A DNA stretch of 64,000 nucleotides from Eutreptiella sp. 'Long Island Sound 2002' (Eukaryota > Euglenozoa > Euglenophyceae > Eutreptiales > Eutreptiaceae), in contig OZ038382.1 of NCBI GenBank assembly GCA_964036045.1, positions 111,064,578-111,128,577 of the forward strand, given 5' to 3'. The notes beneath the pieces are model-generated. The model worked only from the letters and a program-made list of their open reading frames with translations, had not been told where the DNA came from and did no database searches. Of the stretch, positions 41,010 to 52,383 are shown in pieces (position 1 is the first letter of the stretch; each line of letters begins with the position of its first letter). The translations under genes were made by a program, and so were the position numbers.

Positions 41010-41584
41010 GGCATAACGTGCAACGCCCCCCCCCCCCCCCCCTAGGGACCCACCGGCCGGGGGTTGGTTGGGGTTAGGGACCCCCCCCCTTTTTTTGGGT
41101 CGAGGAATTCAAAAAAAGAGGAATTGGAGTGATTGGAGACGGTGGTGGGCCGCTATGACACTTCAAAGTTGCTAAAAATGGGTGTTTCTTACCGAGTGAC
41201 ATCATCCCCAAAATATGCAAGGTTGGCTCAAAAATTGGTACGCTGGGGTCTAGGTGCCCCTTCCCCTGCCCCTAGTGGGGCAAAAGGGTGATGAATGGAT
41301 CCAAATGAAGGCATTGACGGCAATGGCTGGGGGTTTTGTGGGTTTTGTGAGGTGAAGAGGGCTATTTTTAGGATTTTGAGGCTATTTTTGGGGATGATGT
41401 CACTCGGTAAGAAATACCTATTTTTAGCAACTTGGAAGTGTCATAGCGGCCCACCACCGTCTCGAATCACTCTAATTCCTGTTTTTTTGAATTCCTCGAC
41501 CCAAAAATAGGGGGGGGGGTCCCTAACCCCAACCAACCCCCGGCCGGTGGGTCCCTAGGGGGGGGGGGCGTTGCACGTTGTGCC
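41010..41584. mobile_element. Foldback element in (TA)n
   Basis: Left arm 41010-~41215 and right arm ~41390-41584 are inverted copies (ends GGCATAACGTGCAACGCC and GGCGTTGCACGTTGTGCC; inner arms TCTTACCGAGTGACATCATC). The loop is ~170 bp. TA repeats lie directly on both sides, compatible with TA target choice. No coding capacity. Confidence 0.75.
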
Positions 41585-42946
<1,362 letters not shown>

Positions 42947-42947
<1 letters not shown>

Positions 42948-44040
42948 CTACACCCCTCTCCCCTTAAATCTAGCTAAAAAGCAAGCAACAACAACAACAA
43001 GAACACGTCTCCTTGCCGTTTTGGGCATTGCTCCGTCCCAACGCTTCGGATCATTTGCCCATGAACCCATCTTGGAGCCTAAGTGGTGCCCTTGCCAAAT
43101 CCAAGTTTTGAGCCAAAAACTCACCGCTGGCGGCCCGGGGCGGTGGCGCCAAGTTTGGAGGTGCCCTCCCAAACCTGTGCAGTTTTGGGCCAAAAACGGC
43201 CATTTTTCGCCCAAAACAGCCCTAGTAAGGGTTCAAAACAGCCACACGAAGGCAGACAGCTCCTACACTCCACATGCGGCTTTACTTTCTCGTGACCAAG
43301 GGACCTTTGGTGCCCTCCAACTCCACGATATGTCTGAGAAACGGCCCAAAAAGGCGCCAAAAAGCCCGAAAAAATTCCGCAATGTGCACCAGCACCCCGA
43401 AACCAAGAACGGGCGTATCTTGGGCTACGTGGCTCCAAAACGAATTCCGAGGGCACCTAGTCCACCCGCAACCCCCCACTTTTTATGGTTTTCAAGCCTC
43501 AGAATCGCCCAACGATACACGTAGACCCCCGTACCAGTGGTCACTTGGTGCAGCCGGAGGGCCGGCTAGCCCACGCACAGTGGAGGCCAACGGTGGGTCC
43601 ACCAGGGTCCGCGGGGCGAAAAAAATCATTTTTTCCAAAGTTGTTCCTAGACCACTTGGGATGCTCAAACAAGTGGTTTTAGGCCGTTTTGAGCTCGTGG
43701 TGGCGCGTTTATGGCCATGGAAAATCCCAAAATGCCTTGAAAATGGGCCATTTTGGGACCAATAATGGGACAAAAACGCGTTTTTCCAAAAATGATCCTG
43801 GACCATTTATGATGCTCGAACAAGTGGTCTTAGCCCATTTGGAGCCCCTGGCGACGGGTTTTGGCTCATGGGAAATCCCAAAATGCCTTGAAAATGGGCC
43901 ATTTCGGGACCAATAATGGGTCAAAAATGGGTCAAAAACGCGTTTTTCCAAAAGTGATCCCGGACCATATGGGATGCTCAAGCAATTGTTTTTAGCCCAT
44001 TTTGAGCCCGTTTTGACCGAGTTTAGCCCCTTCCACCACA
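42947..44040 (+). mobile_element. (TA)n-associated element, unit 5, cut by LINE insertion
   Basis: Same start as unit 4. Similarity to unit 4 stops at CCTTCCACCACA (44040), where LINE sequence begins. The expected 3' end is not found in the window. Confidence 0.65.
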
Positions 44041-44111
44041 TACCGCCGCCGACGACGGAGGCACTGGAGGAGGAGGACCAACGCAGGAGGGGTGAGGAGG
44101 CACAAGTCGCC

Positions 44112-47100
44112 ATGGAGCGGGACGAGGAGCCGGAGTTCAAGGGTGAAGAGGCACAGGGCGCCGGGGAGCAGGACGAGGAGCTGGTGATCGTGGGGGCGAA
44201 GGAGGCGCGTGAGGTGGGTCGACGGGAGCTGGGGGTGGCGGACAGGGCTGGGCCGAAGACGGGGGAGGTGGAAACCTGCAGGCACTGGGCCAAGGGGTGG
44301 TGCATGCGGGCAGATGCCTGCCAATTCGCCCATCCCCAGCCGCCGGTGCCGCGGGGTGTACCCCAGGAATTGCTCCTGATCCTCCAGGCCATGGTCCGTG
44401 TGGGGGCCCTCAGCCTAGACCGCAGCCAGGACCACGGCCGGGGCCACGGAACGTTGCTGCAGGAAGCGGTGGTAAAGGCGCAAGGGGGAGGGCTCCCAGC
44501 GGTGGGGTATGCGGTGGAGAGTGGGGGCCTGACCGAGTGGGCGGTGGCGTTGCCATGTGGCATGGCGGCCCTGCTCACTCCGTTCCCGGTGGTCCCGTGG
44601 AGGGACGTGGTCGCCGTCCAGGAAGCCAATCTGGGTTGGGTGTGCACGTGGCACACACACCCCGCAGGCATGGACCCTCGCGAGTGGCAGGCTAAGGCGG
44701 TCGTGACGTACCTGTCCTGGTTGTTGCCGGCAGCGCCGGGTGCGTGGGCGCAGTGGTGGGACAGGGCGCTCAGCTGGGCGAGGGATGGCAGTGCTGTGGC
44801 GGCCTGCAGTGACCTCCCGCGCGAGCCCGTCTCAGTCCCGCCGTGGACTGTCTCCCTGCATCTCCCCACGGTGGCGGCTCGTCTTGCGGCCACAGACCCG
44901 GAGGTCTCGCTGCTGGCAGACCGAGAGGGGCCAGGGCTTCGCCTGGGCCAGGGGCTGGAAGTTCGCACCGCCCGCCTCCCCAGCCCTGTGGATGGGGACA
45001 TCCTGGAGGGACTCCAGTTCACGCGGGCTGGCGGGGCTGATGTGTGGACCGCTGTCCATCGCCAGCTCCCAGACGCGTGGCCCCAGGTGTACCGGCCCCC
45101 TGGTCACGAGCGTCTGGTGGGAGTGGAATGGCGCGTGTGGGCCGCCAACAGCCCGTGCCCACCGGTGGTGGTCCTGCCCAGGAGAACCAACCACCCCAGC
45201 TGGGAGACCGTGGCGGTCTTGTGGGGATGGGTGGCGGTCCGTGGGGCCGATGGCCACGTCTTCACAGCCCCACGGGGCACGGTGATTGAGACCGACGGGG
45301 GGACAGCGTTGCAGCTCACGGCAGAGCCCCTGACCATGCATGTTGTGGTGGCCGTCCTCCAGTGGTGTGCAAACAAGCCACAGCCCTGGCGCGATCAGGT
45401 CGCTAGGGCTGTGTGGCGGGACCTGCCTGTCCTCAAGGCCGCCGTCTGGTCAGGAGGAGCAGGGCGGCATCTCCCGGGCGCACTCCCATGGCTGCGGGGC
45501 TGCGGAGACGCCTCTCTCCCACCAGCTGAGCTGCGGGGCGCCCTGGAGCACCTGTACTCCAAGCCCAGGCACCAGTTCCTGGTGGCCGCAGACCATGGGG
45601 TGGAGCTCAGCGACGACGTGGTCGCGCTGGCAGCCGACGTGGTGCAGTGCCTGGCCCCCCACGCCATGATGCCCCCGAGGGAGGGGTGGGAAGGCCAGCG
45701 GCACGAACAAACCCCGGCTGCCCTCCTCATTGCGAGGTACGTCGAGCTGGGGGGCTCAGAGGCGGTGTACCTCGACCGGTTGGAGACGCCGAGCATGCGG
45801 CACTGGACGGCCCACCACCTCGTGGCCCCTGACATGCGGTTGGCCGTGGACCCGCTGGGCCAGCCTGTGGTGTCAGGGGCCCCGCCCCAATGGCCGCACA
45901 AGTGGGACATGGCGGTCCGGACGATGCGCATGGCACCCAGGGGCAAGAGGGTGGGATGGCCGGGTGCAGAGCATCTGCCGGCGGAGGCCCGGGCGGCACA
46001 GGTGCAGCAGCCGGCCGGCAACACCAAGGACTGTGGCGTGTGCGCCCTCATGTCCGCCGTCGGTACCCTCCTCAGGGTGCCGAGGCCGGGCAACCTCCTG
46101 TCCGCGCCGGACAGGCGGTGGGTGGCGGCGGTGGTCCTCAACAGGGACATGGTGCCCGTCGCGCGTCTGCCGTCCCTGGGGGAGCTGCCTGCAGCGGTGT
46201 TGGATGCCCTGCCGGCGCCCCGCACGCCCTTGGACCTGGCGGACGTCCCGCACAACGTGGGGCTGCCCGGGGCGCGCATGCAACATGCCCTGCTGTGTAT
46301 GGCGGCAGCGGCGGACGGGGGGATGTCCATGCTGGCGACGGTGTCCCTGCAGCACGTGCAGGACGCGATGCAGCAGCAGCGGATGCATGCCCCCCAGTCG
46401 TGGGAAGAAAGCGCCAAGCGGTGGCTGAGGGTGGAGAGCGTGCCTTCCACCCATACGGTGGGCATGGCGGATATGGGGCGGCTGGCGGTGTTGGAGGGGG
46501 CGGAGTATTGGGCCTGTGTTCGGGTGGAAACAGGGGGACTGGAGTGGGTCGTAGTCACCGCGTGCCGGCTCAGGAGGCAGCAGTCCAGGGGCCCGGCCTG
46601 CTACCGGGTGTTCCGGGAGTGCCTCAGTGAGCTGGGGCCGGTGCGCAGGGCGCACAGGCGCACGGCAGAGGACATCCCGCCGGCGCCGGCGGTCTTCGTG
46701 GAGGTCACGCGGCCGCCGGTGATCCAGGGGCAGGACGTCTGGCCCATAGCCCCGAGCAATATGTGGCAGGCTGAGCATGCAGCTGGCATGTGCAGGGCGC
46801 TGCAGGGTCACGCGGCGGCCCTCCCCAGGGCCCCGGCAGCGCAGTCCTCCAGCAACAGGCCGGCAGCCTCGCTAGCACTGCTGCATAGCGTGTCACGGGC
46901 GTGGTGCTGGGTTGTGGCGGCGTTGGAGCCCCACTCCTCGGCGCTGGGCCTGTACGATCGCGGAGAGGGCACGGTGCTCACGGTTCGCCCCGCCGACCTG
47001 GAGGCCCTGCACCTTAGTGCACTGAGTGGCGACGGGGGCGAAGCGGTGTACCTCCAAAGGACCGTGGCAGGCGCGGCCGCGACACGCTTCCGCCGGCAGA

Positions 47101-48026
47101 GCGGAGGAGATGCCCTCCGCCTGGTCATGGCGGAGAACATGGGGCCGTGGCTCCGGGCATTCTCCACGTCCAGGTGGAAGGTCGAGGGCGACCGGGAGAA
47201 GTTCGCCGACGCGTGGCGCCGCTGGGTGGAGGAGCAGTTTCCCGTGGGGGGAATGCTGCACCTGCCGCAGCCCCCAAGCGTGCCACCAGTACGGCCTGCA
47301 GCACCCCCGGCCGCGGCGGCGAGGCAGGCCCCAAAAGCGGCGCCCAAGCCGCCGCCCAAGAGGGGCCAGCCGCCTCAGTATGGCGGCTATGCCAACATTC
47401 GGTACGTGCTGCAGCACTTCGGTGGTGACTTGGCCACGGAGCAGCGTGGGACAAAGACGATCAACGTCTGCCCCTGGTCTCGGCTGGATGGGGCTGGTCA
47501 CTGCACATGGGAAGCTGGCACGCACTGCCGGCCTACCCACCTCCACCCCAAGGACCTGCTGGACCACATCCAGCGGGACCATGCGACTGATCCGGCGCAA
47601 CGGGACCAGGCGCTGGCCATGCTGGCTGGCGTTATGCCGGGGGGCCAGGCGGGGCCTTTCGCGTCGGCCCAGGCGGGGTCCAGAGCGCTCACGCTGCCCA
47701 CGGGTGCCCGCCCTGCGGCGGAGCACGGGGCGTCGCCGTCGGCGGCACGATCTGGAGCGATTGGGTCTGCAGCACGGCGTGGGGCAGTGACTTCTACGGG
47801 GAGTACGGCGGCAAGTACATCCGGCGGACAGGCAGAGGGGGAGCCCGCCGCATCTGCCGGGTCTCGGCAGGCGACGACCGCCTCGAGCGGAGGCCCGCGG
47901 GGACAGGGGCCACCTCGTCGGCCGCCCGCGCCAGGTGCGGGTGGTCCCCCTGAACCTGCTGGTGGCCCCCCTCCGTCAGGTAATCCGGATCCGGCGGGGG
48001 GCCCCGATCCACACGTGCAGCCATGA
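44112..48026 (+). CDS. LINE ORF1-like protein: CCCH finger, Ulp1/C48-like protease, C-terminal zinc finger
   Basis: The frame is open from before the insertion junction; the first good ATG is 44112. A CCCH finger (CRHWAKGWCMRADACQFAH, ~44277) suggests RNA binding. Mid-protein, His in RHWTAHHL (~45801), Asp in LAVDPLG (~45848) and NTKDCGVCALM (Cys codon 46032-46034) preceded by Gln match the H...D...Q...C order of C48 (Ulp1/SENP) cysteine proteases. Near the C-terminus CPWSRLDGAGHC...HPKDLLDHIQRDH resembles a zinc finger, then a low-complexity Gly/Pro/Ser tail. Ends at TGA 48024-48026; the endonuclease follows in the same frame. Protease activity is inferred from motif order only. Confidence 0.55.
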   Translation: MERDEEPEFKGEEAQGAGEQDEELVIVGAKEAREVGRRELGVADRAGPKTGEVETCRHWAKGWCMRADACQFAHPQPPVPRGVPQELLLILQAMVRVGALSLDRSQDHGRGHGTLLQEAVVKAQGGGLPAVGYAVESGGLTEWAVALPCGMAALLTPFPVVPWRDVVAVQEANLGWVCTWHTHPAGMDPREWQAKAVVTYLSWLLPAAPGAWAQWWDRALSWARDGSAVAACSDLPREPVSVPPWTVSLHLPTVAARLAATDPEVSLLADREGPGLRLGQGLEVRTARLPSPVDGDILEGLQFTRAGGADVWTAVHRQLPDAWPQVYRPPGHERLVGVEWRVWAANSPCPPVVVLPRRTNHPSWETVAVLWGWVAVRGADGHVFTAPRGTVIETDGGTALQLTAEPLTMHVVVAVLQWCANKPQPWRDQVARAVWRDLPVLKAAVWSGGAGRHLPGALPWLRGCGDASLPPAELRGALEHLYSKPRHQFLVAADHGVELSDDVVALAADVVQCLAPHAMMPPREGWEGQRHEQTPAALLIARYVELGGSEAVYLDRLETPSMRHWTAHHLVAPDMRLAVDPLGQPVVSGAPPQWPHKWDMAVRTMRMAPRGKRVGWPGAEHLPAEARAAQVQQPAGNTKDCGVCALMSAVGTLLRVPRPGNLLSAPDRRWVAAVVLNRDMVPVARLPSLGELPAAVLDALPAPRTPLDLADVPHNVGLPGARMQHALLCMAAAADGGMSMLATVSLQHVQDAMQQQRMHAPQSWEESAKRWLRVESVPSTHTVGMADMGRLAVLEGAEYWACVRVETGGLEWVVVTACRLRRQQSRGPACYRVFRECLSELGPVRRAHRRTAEDIPPAPAVFVEVTRPPVIQGQDVWPIAPSNMWQAEHAAGMCRALQGHAAALPRAPAAQSSSNRPAASLALLHSVSRAWCWVVAALEPHSSALGLYDRGEGTVLTVRPADLEALHLSALSGDGGEAVYLQRTVAGAAATRFRRQSGGDALRLVMAENMGPWLRAFSTSRWKVEGDREKFADAWRRWVEEQFPVGGMLHLPQPPSVPPVRPAAPPAAAARQAPKAAPKPPPKRGQPPQYGGYANIRYVLQHFGGDLATEQRGTKTINVCPWSRLDGAGHCTWEAGTHCRPTHLHPKDLLDHIQRDHATDPAQRDQALAMLAGVMPGGQAGPFASAQAGSRALTLPTGARPAAEHGASPSAARSGAIGSAARRGAVTSTGSTAASTSGGQAEGEPAASAGSRQATTASSGGPRGQGPPRRPPAPGAGGPPEPAGGPPPSGNPDPAGGPDPHVQP

Positions 48027-48939
48027 AGGGGCCCCGCCTCCGACACCCGAGCGGCGGTGTCCTGGAACGTCCAGGGCTCGATGCCGGGGGACGGCGTACC
48101 AGTGGCACCAGGTATGCTCGACGGTGAAGCGGTGGCGGCGGGCATCATGAAGGCCGAGGGTGCCATCCTGGGCCTATTCCAGGAGACCGGCCTGCAGGAC
48201 CCTCAAGGTATGGTGCACTTGGAGAACCAGTGGCGTCACCACGGGTATCATGCGTATTCAGGGGTGGATGCCCAGGCGGCGTCGGCGGCAGCGGTGCGTG
48301 GCGGGCTCTTGATTGCCCTTCGGGCGGACGTGTTCGCCGCGGAGGAAGTTCGAGATATCGTGGACATCGTGCCGGGCAAGGCCATGGCCCTCGATGTGGT
48401 GACCGCAGGTGGCACCCTCACGGTCATCAACGTCCACGGCCCGGGTAGCGGCGGCGACTCCTGGGCGTCTAAGGCGTTCTTCTGGGCTGACGTGGCCATG
48501 TACGCGGCGGCCACGAGCGCGGGTGGCACCAGGGCTGTGCTCCTCGGAGGGGACTTCAACGTGTGGCTGGAGTCCCCGTGGCACCCCACCACGAGGAGGT
48601 TCCAAGCCCTGTGGGAACAGTGTGGTTTCCACAGGGCAGGCCCGGCACGGGAGGAGGACAGGAGGCCCACGAGGGCAGGGCACCGACTGGACTCCCTACT
48701 GGACTCCTTCCTTCTAAACTCGCCTCTGGTCCCATGGGCGGCGCGTGAGCGCCCACACTTGGCGCCAGGGCGGTCTCCTGCGTCACTGGGGTCGGATCAT
48801 GGCCCTGTGGTGCTGGACATCCCGCTAGCGGTGGCCGGCAAAGAGAGGGTCACCAGGATGGCCTACTCGCACGCTCAAGGCAGGCTGCATGCCATACGCC
48901 CGGACTCCCCGGGGGTTCGTGAGGCGGCAGCGGCAGTAC
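48027..48939 (+). pseudogene. LINE APE-type endonuclease domain, truncated
   Basis: Opens with VSWNVQGSMPG, the usual APE start. It contains LGLFQETGLQD (catalytic Glu), LTVINVHGPG, VLLGGDFNVWLE (Asp/Asn) and SLGSDHGPVVLD (Asp-His), the full exonuclease-endonuclease-phosphatase set. It lies in the same frame as ORF1 beyond a single TGA; the first internal ATG is 48081. The domain nicks target DNA to prime reverse transcription. The frame is cut by the LTR at 48940. Homology predicts RT downstream, which is absent here. Confidence 0.65.
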
Positions 48940-51827
48940 TGAAGCGGTACCCAGAACCCCATGGCTAGGGCAGGGCATACAACCGGTCTCCGGTCCACCA
49001 ACCCCATGCACGGAAGGGAAGAACAGTCTCCGGTCCACTAACCCCATGTACGGAAGGCGCCCGTTGACGCCCGGTGCGAGCCCGACGGGAGCGTGCCCCG
49101 TGCCGTAAAGCCCCGCATCGGCAACCGATGCACCGCCAGCGGAGATTTATATATCAGAATATCAGGAATCAACAGGGTTTCATTTTCATATTGTTTCCGT
49201 CAGTTTTTACGCTTCCGTTCTGATATTCACTGTTTTGACAGCTGGCGGTTAGCTCGCGACTTTAGCGTAACCGCCTGTTTAACTGTTATATACAGATATT
49301 TTAGCGCAAATCGTGACGAAGACTCTAAAGTCTTCAGGAATTGCATTGATGCATCCGCAATTTCTACATCTTACACTCGCAACCTTAATCCGAATTTTTC
49401 AGGATGTCGAAATCGGATTTTCGACTTCGACATCCCCGCACTTGATTTGACCTCTTTCGAGTGGACCTACGTGTTTCCCTATGCATGAATCAACTTTCCT
49501 TTTGTCTTGCCCTCCATTTGTCTTAAAGATATGGGCAAAACAAAGTTGATTCGTGAGGCCACTTGTGAGGGTCATATCTCGTGCCGCCTGCGAGGAATGA
49601 CAATAAGGAAACGTGGGATGTATTCACAATACTCCCGACGTAATTTAGGAAGCATTATATGCCTTGCGTCTCCACACGTGCGCGCTAGCGTAATGGATCA
49701 TGGTCAAGAGGGTAGAGTTTGCGTTATAACTCTTTGGCCATGATATTGCGTGCGTTAAGATAACCTTCGAGTGTAGCGCGCGAGTGTTGGTGTTGCATAG
49801 GAACTCTCCTTGAGTTCCTATGAGCGATTGACACAAAGTTATGCCCTTGGAGGGGCATGACATATCGTGGGGGGAGCTACCTTTTTGGGCAATATGTGGT
49901 ATGTGCCATGTGTTGTGTTGCGTGCCCATTTGGCGGGTCCATCGCTCCAAGCCAAACCCGCCAATGGACCTCATATTGCGCAAGCCCCTTCTCCATACTC
50001 CCCACGATCAATTGCAAGCCTAACCTTCGTGGAGGAAAGCTTGAGTGGCGATCCCAAAGCGATGCGTTGGGAGCAAGGTGTGTGTTTTGCAATTTTCCAT
50101 ATTTTCATGTGCCCACTTGGGAAGTAGCGCTCGTAACCTTTCAAAGCGCCCCAAGTGGAGCACATATATTGAATGGAAGGTCATTGGTGTCAAGTCATTG
50201 TGTTTAGAAGGATTAGTTGATTGCACGATCCAAGCCGAAGATATTATAATATAATTGTGCACCTCTCAAGGCACTTTTGTGTGTCTTTGTGCCAATTTTG
50301 CCGTTTTTGGCCCGTCATGATGTCAAGTGGTGACCGTGTATCTGAACGTTGCGCTGAATTGACATCATGACCCAAGTATGTTATGAGGGTACATACTTCG
50401 GTGCCCAACATATCTTGGACCCGGCGAATAACTCTTCTTGGGCTTGGCATACTGTGGCCGCCATGTTGGCGATTTGGGACTATCCCAAATCATGGGCTCA
50501 CTTGGCGACCCTGCCATTCCCGAAACCGGAGGAGTTGGGCGACGCCCAAAAGATATGTTGGACACATATGACTTAATACCAATCCTATGGCACACTCCGG
50601 TCCAAGTCGGACATATGCCTCATTTGCCCCAACCATGAGTGTGCGCATTTTCGGCCATTTTGAGCAATTTTCCACATTTTCTGCCCGCCGTGCACTATGT
50701 TCAGCCCACCCGTGCACGCCGGACGCATGGACCAATGGACGATATGTGACATGGGTGTTATGCATATTGGTCCCCATGGTTCACACACCACGTGGGCGAA
50801 GCGAAGCAACCTTCGTTAAGGTGCTAGCCCAAAGTGAGTGTGGGCAATTTTGCCATTTTTGCATTTGTGGACCCAATTGGGATTGTCACCACGCCAAGTG
50901 GCATTGAGATCTTCGCGAGCCAAGGGCATGGAAGTCTTGGTTGGGTTCCCGGTGGATGGCGTATGGAATGGTGGATCCGATCTCCAAGCCAGCGTGGAGA
51001 TATACTATTGGGAGCACCCCCGAATTTTGGCTCATTTCGAGCAGCCAAAATGACCCCCTTCTGGGACCCCAATTTCACCCCCCCGTGTGGTCAATTGGCG
51101 GCCCCATATCTCTATGCCCACAGGGAGCCCGGACCTAATTCCAAGTTGTACACTCAGATATCAGTCCTAGATCCTGCCTCCTACCCTGTGAGCCATTGGC
51201 CTTGCCCTGGCCGGGCGAGCCACGCGTGAGTGTGATGCCAATTTTGGTGATTTTGGCATCATGACCCCACTTGACGTACCCGTGGTGCCTTGATGCCGGG
51301 ACCTCAGAGGGAACCAGGTTGGGTGAGGGCTCCAGGGAGTTCGTACTCTGAGGGCATAGGGTCAGTTGCCTCGTCCCTACCTCTGGCGGGTCCGGACGAG
51401 GGGTCAATTTTGGAGATTTTTAAGCTAATATCAGTTTGGGCTGAAACAGCCCATTTTCAGCTACCAACTCCTAGGGGATAATGGCGGAGCCATATCTCTA
51501 GCTCAGAGAGGAGTTGGAACCTGCCGTCAAGGGAGCATGGGGAGCCACTGTCAGTTGGCCTTGGAGCCTCTGGGTTTCGAGGAACTCGCCTGTGGCTAGG
51601 CGGGACACCTCCCCCATTGGCCGGGTTTCAGGGTCCGGACTGAGCAGGGCATGGGTTGTGTTTGAGCCCCCGCCCCCACCAGCCACTGAGAGGGTCGGAC
51701 CTGGGATTGGGATATGAGTTGGGACTGAGTGTCTATTGTCCTATGGTGCCCTTACCCCAGTCCAGTGTTAACCCCATGTGTACATATCCTGATGTGTTGC
51801 TGTACATACTTTTGTTCCCTTGTTTCA
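48940..51827 (+). repeat. 5' LTR of Ty3/gypsy element (~2.9 kb)
   Basis: From TGAAGCGGTACCCAGAACC at 48940, 850 bases match 63151-64000 with no gaps and about a dozen substitutions by eye. The left edge is certain: it breaks the LINE frame, and the other copy starts right after a polypurine tract. The right edge is inferred from TTGTTTCA (51820-51827), which mirrors the TGAA start and is followed by a PBS-like TGG. No ORF in it looks coding. Contains TTATATAT at ~49146 as a possible TATA. Confidence 0.65.
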
Positions 51828-51830
51828 GAG

Positions 51831-51848
51831 TGGCAAGGATCCTGAAAC
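51831..51848 (+). other. Candidate primer-binding site
   Basis: TGGCAAGGATCCTGAAAC starts three bases after the presumed LTR end, the usual place for a tRNA-complementary PBS beginning TGG. The matching tRNA is not identified. Confidence 0.35.
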
Positions 51849-52383
51849 GCTTTGTCACATGACACGAGCGTATTGATGCCCTTGTGAGCGTAGTGCTTTG
51901 CCTGCCTGCTCACCTGTGCGTGTCACCGCAGCGTCCCGTGGCCGGCCCCCCACGGGAACGCGTCAAAAGCGTTTCACCGCCGCGGGGTTACCCATCCCTC
52001 GCGTGCCACTCGGGGCGACCAACCCCGAGCAGCGAGGCGCAGCAGCTTGCAGCTCGCAGCTTGCAGCGCAGCTCAGCGGCTCGCAGCGCCGCCCAGCGAC
52101 AGCGCCGAGTTCGTCACGGAGCCCGCAGCGCCGTCCAGAGCATCGCCCTGACCGCGCCGCGACCGTGAAGGAGGTGCACAGACCGGGACTCCTGCATCAG
52201 CGAGTCCCATCGGCCGACCAGCAAGGCCGCGTCAACCACCCCCACAACCACCGGCTGACCAGCACCAGCCGCACTCCTAGTCCGGTGCTGCAGCACCCGC
52301 CCCAACATACACCACCAGGACCAGTTCGTTGAGCGGAACGAGTGCACACCAAGGACCTCAAGACCAACTACGCCCCCGCTGCC
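51849..52383 (+). other. Gag leader, no gene recognised
   Basis: About 535 bases of GC-rich leader containing CAGC/GCAG-rich runs. It ends at a GCCATGG context for the Gag start. Confidence 0.5.

Larger units (their letters stand above)
44041..48939 (+). mobile_element. Non-LTR (LINE) retrotransposon, both ends incomplete
   Basis: Inserted in unit 5 at 44040/44041 and interrupted at 48939/48940 by the LTR element. It contains a long first coding region and the start of an endonuclease region. Reverse transcriptase is not in the window and may lie beyond the LTR element. Confidence 0.65.

Noticed and set aside
43709-45022. 437-codon minus-strand ORF over the unit 5/LINE junction
   Set aside because: Antisense shadow of the LINE ORF; it starts inside the LINE and runs into repeat DNA.
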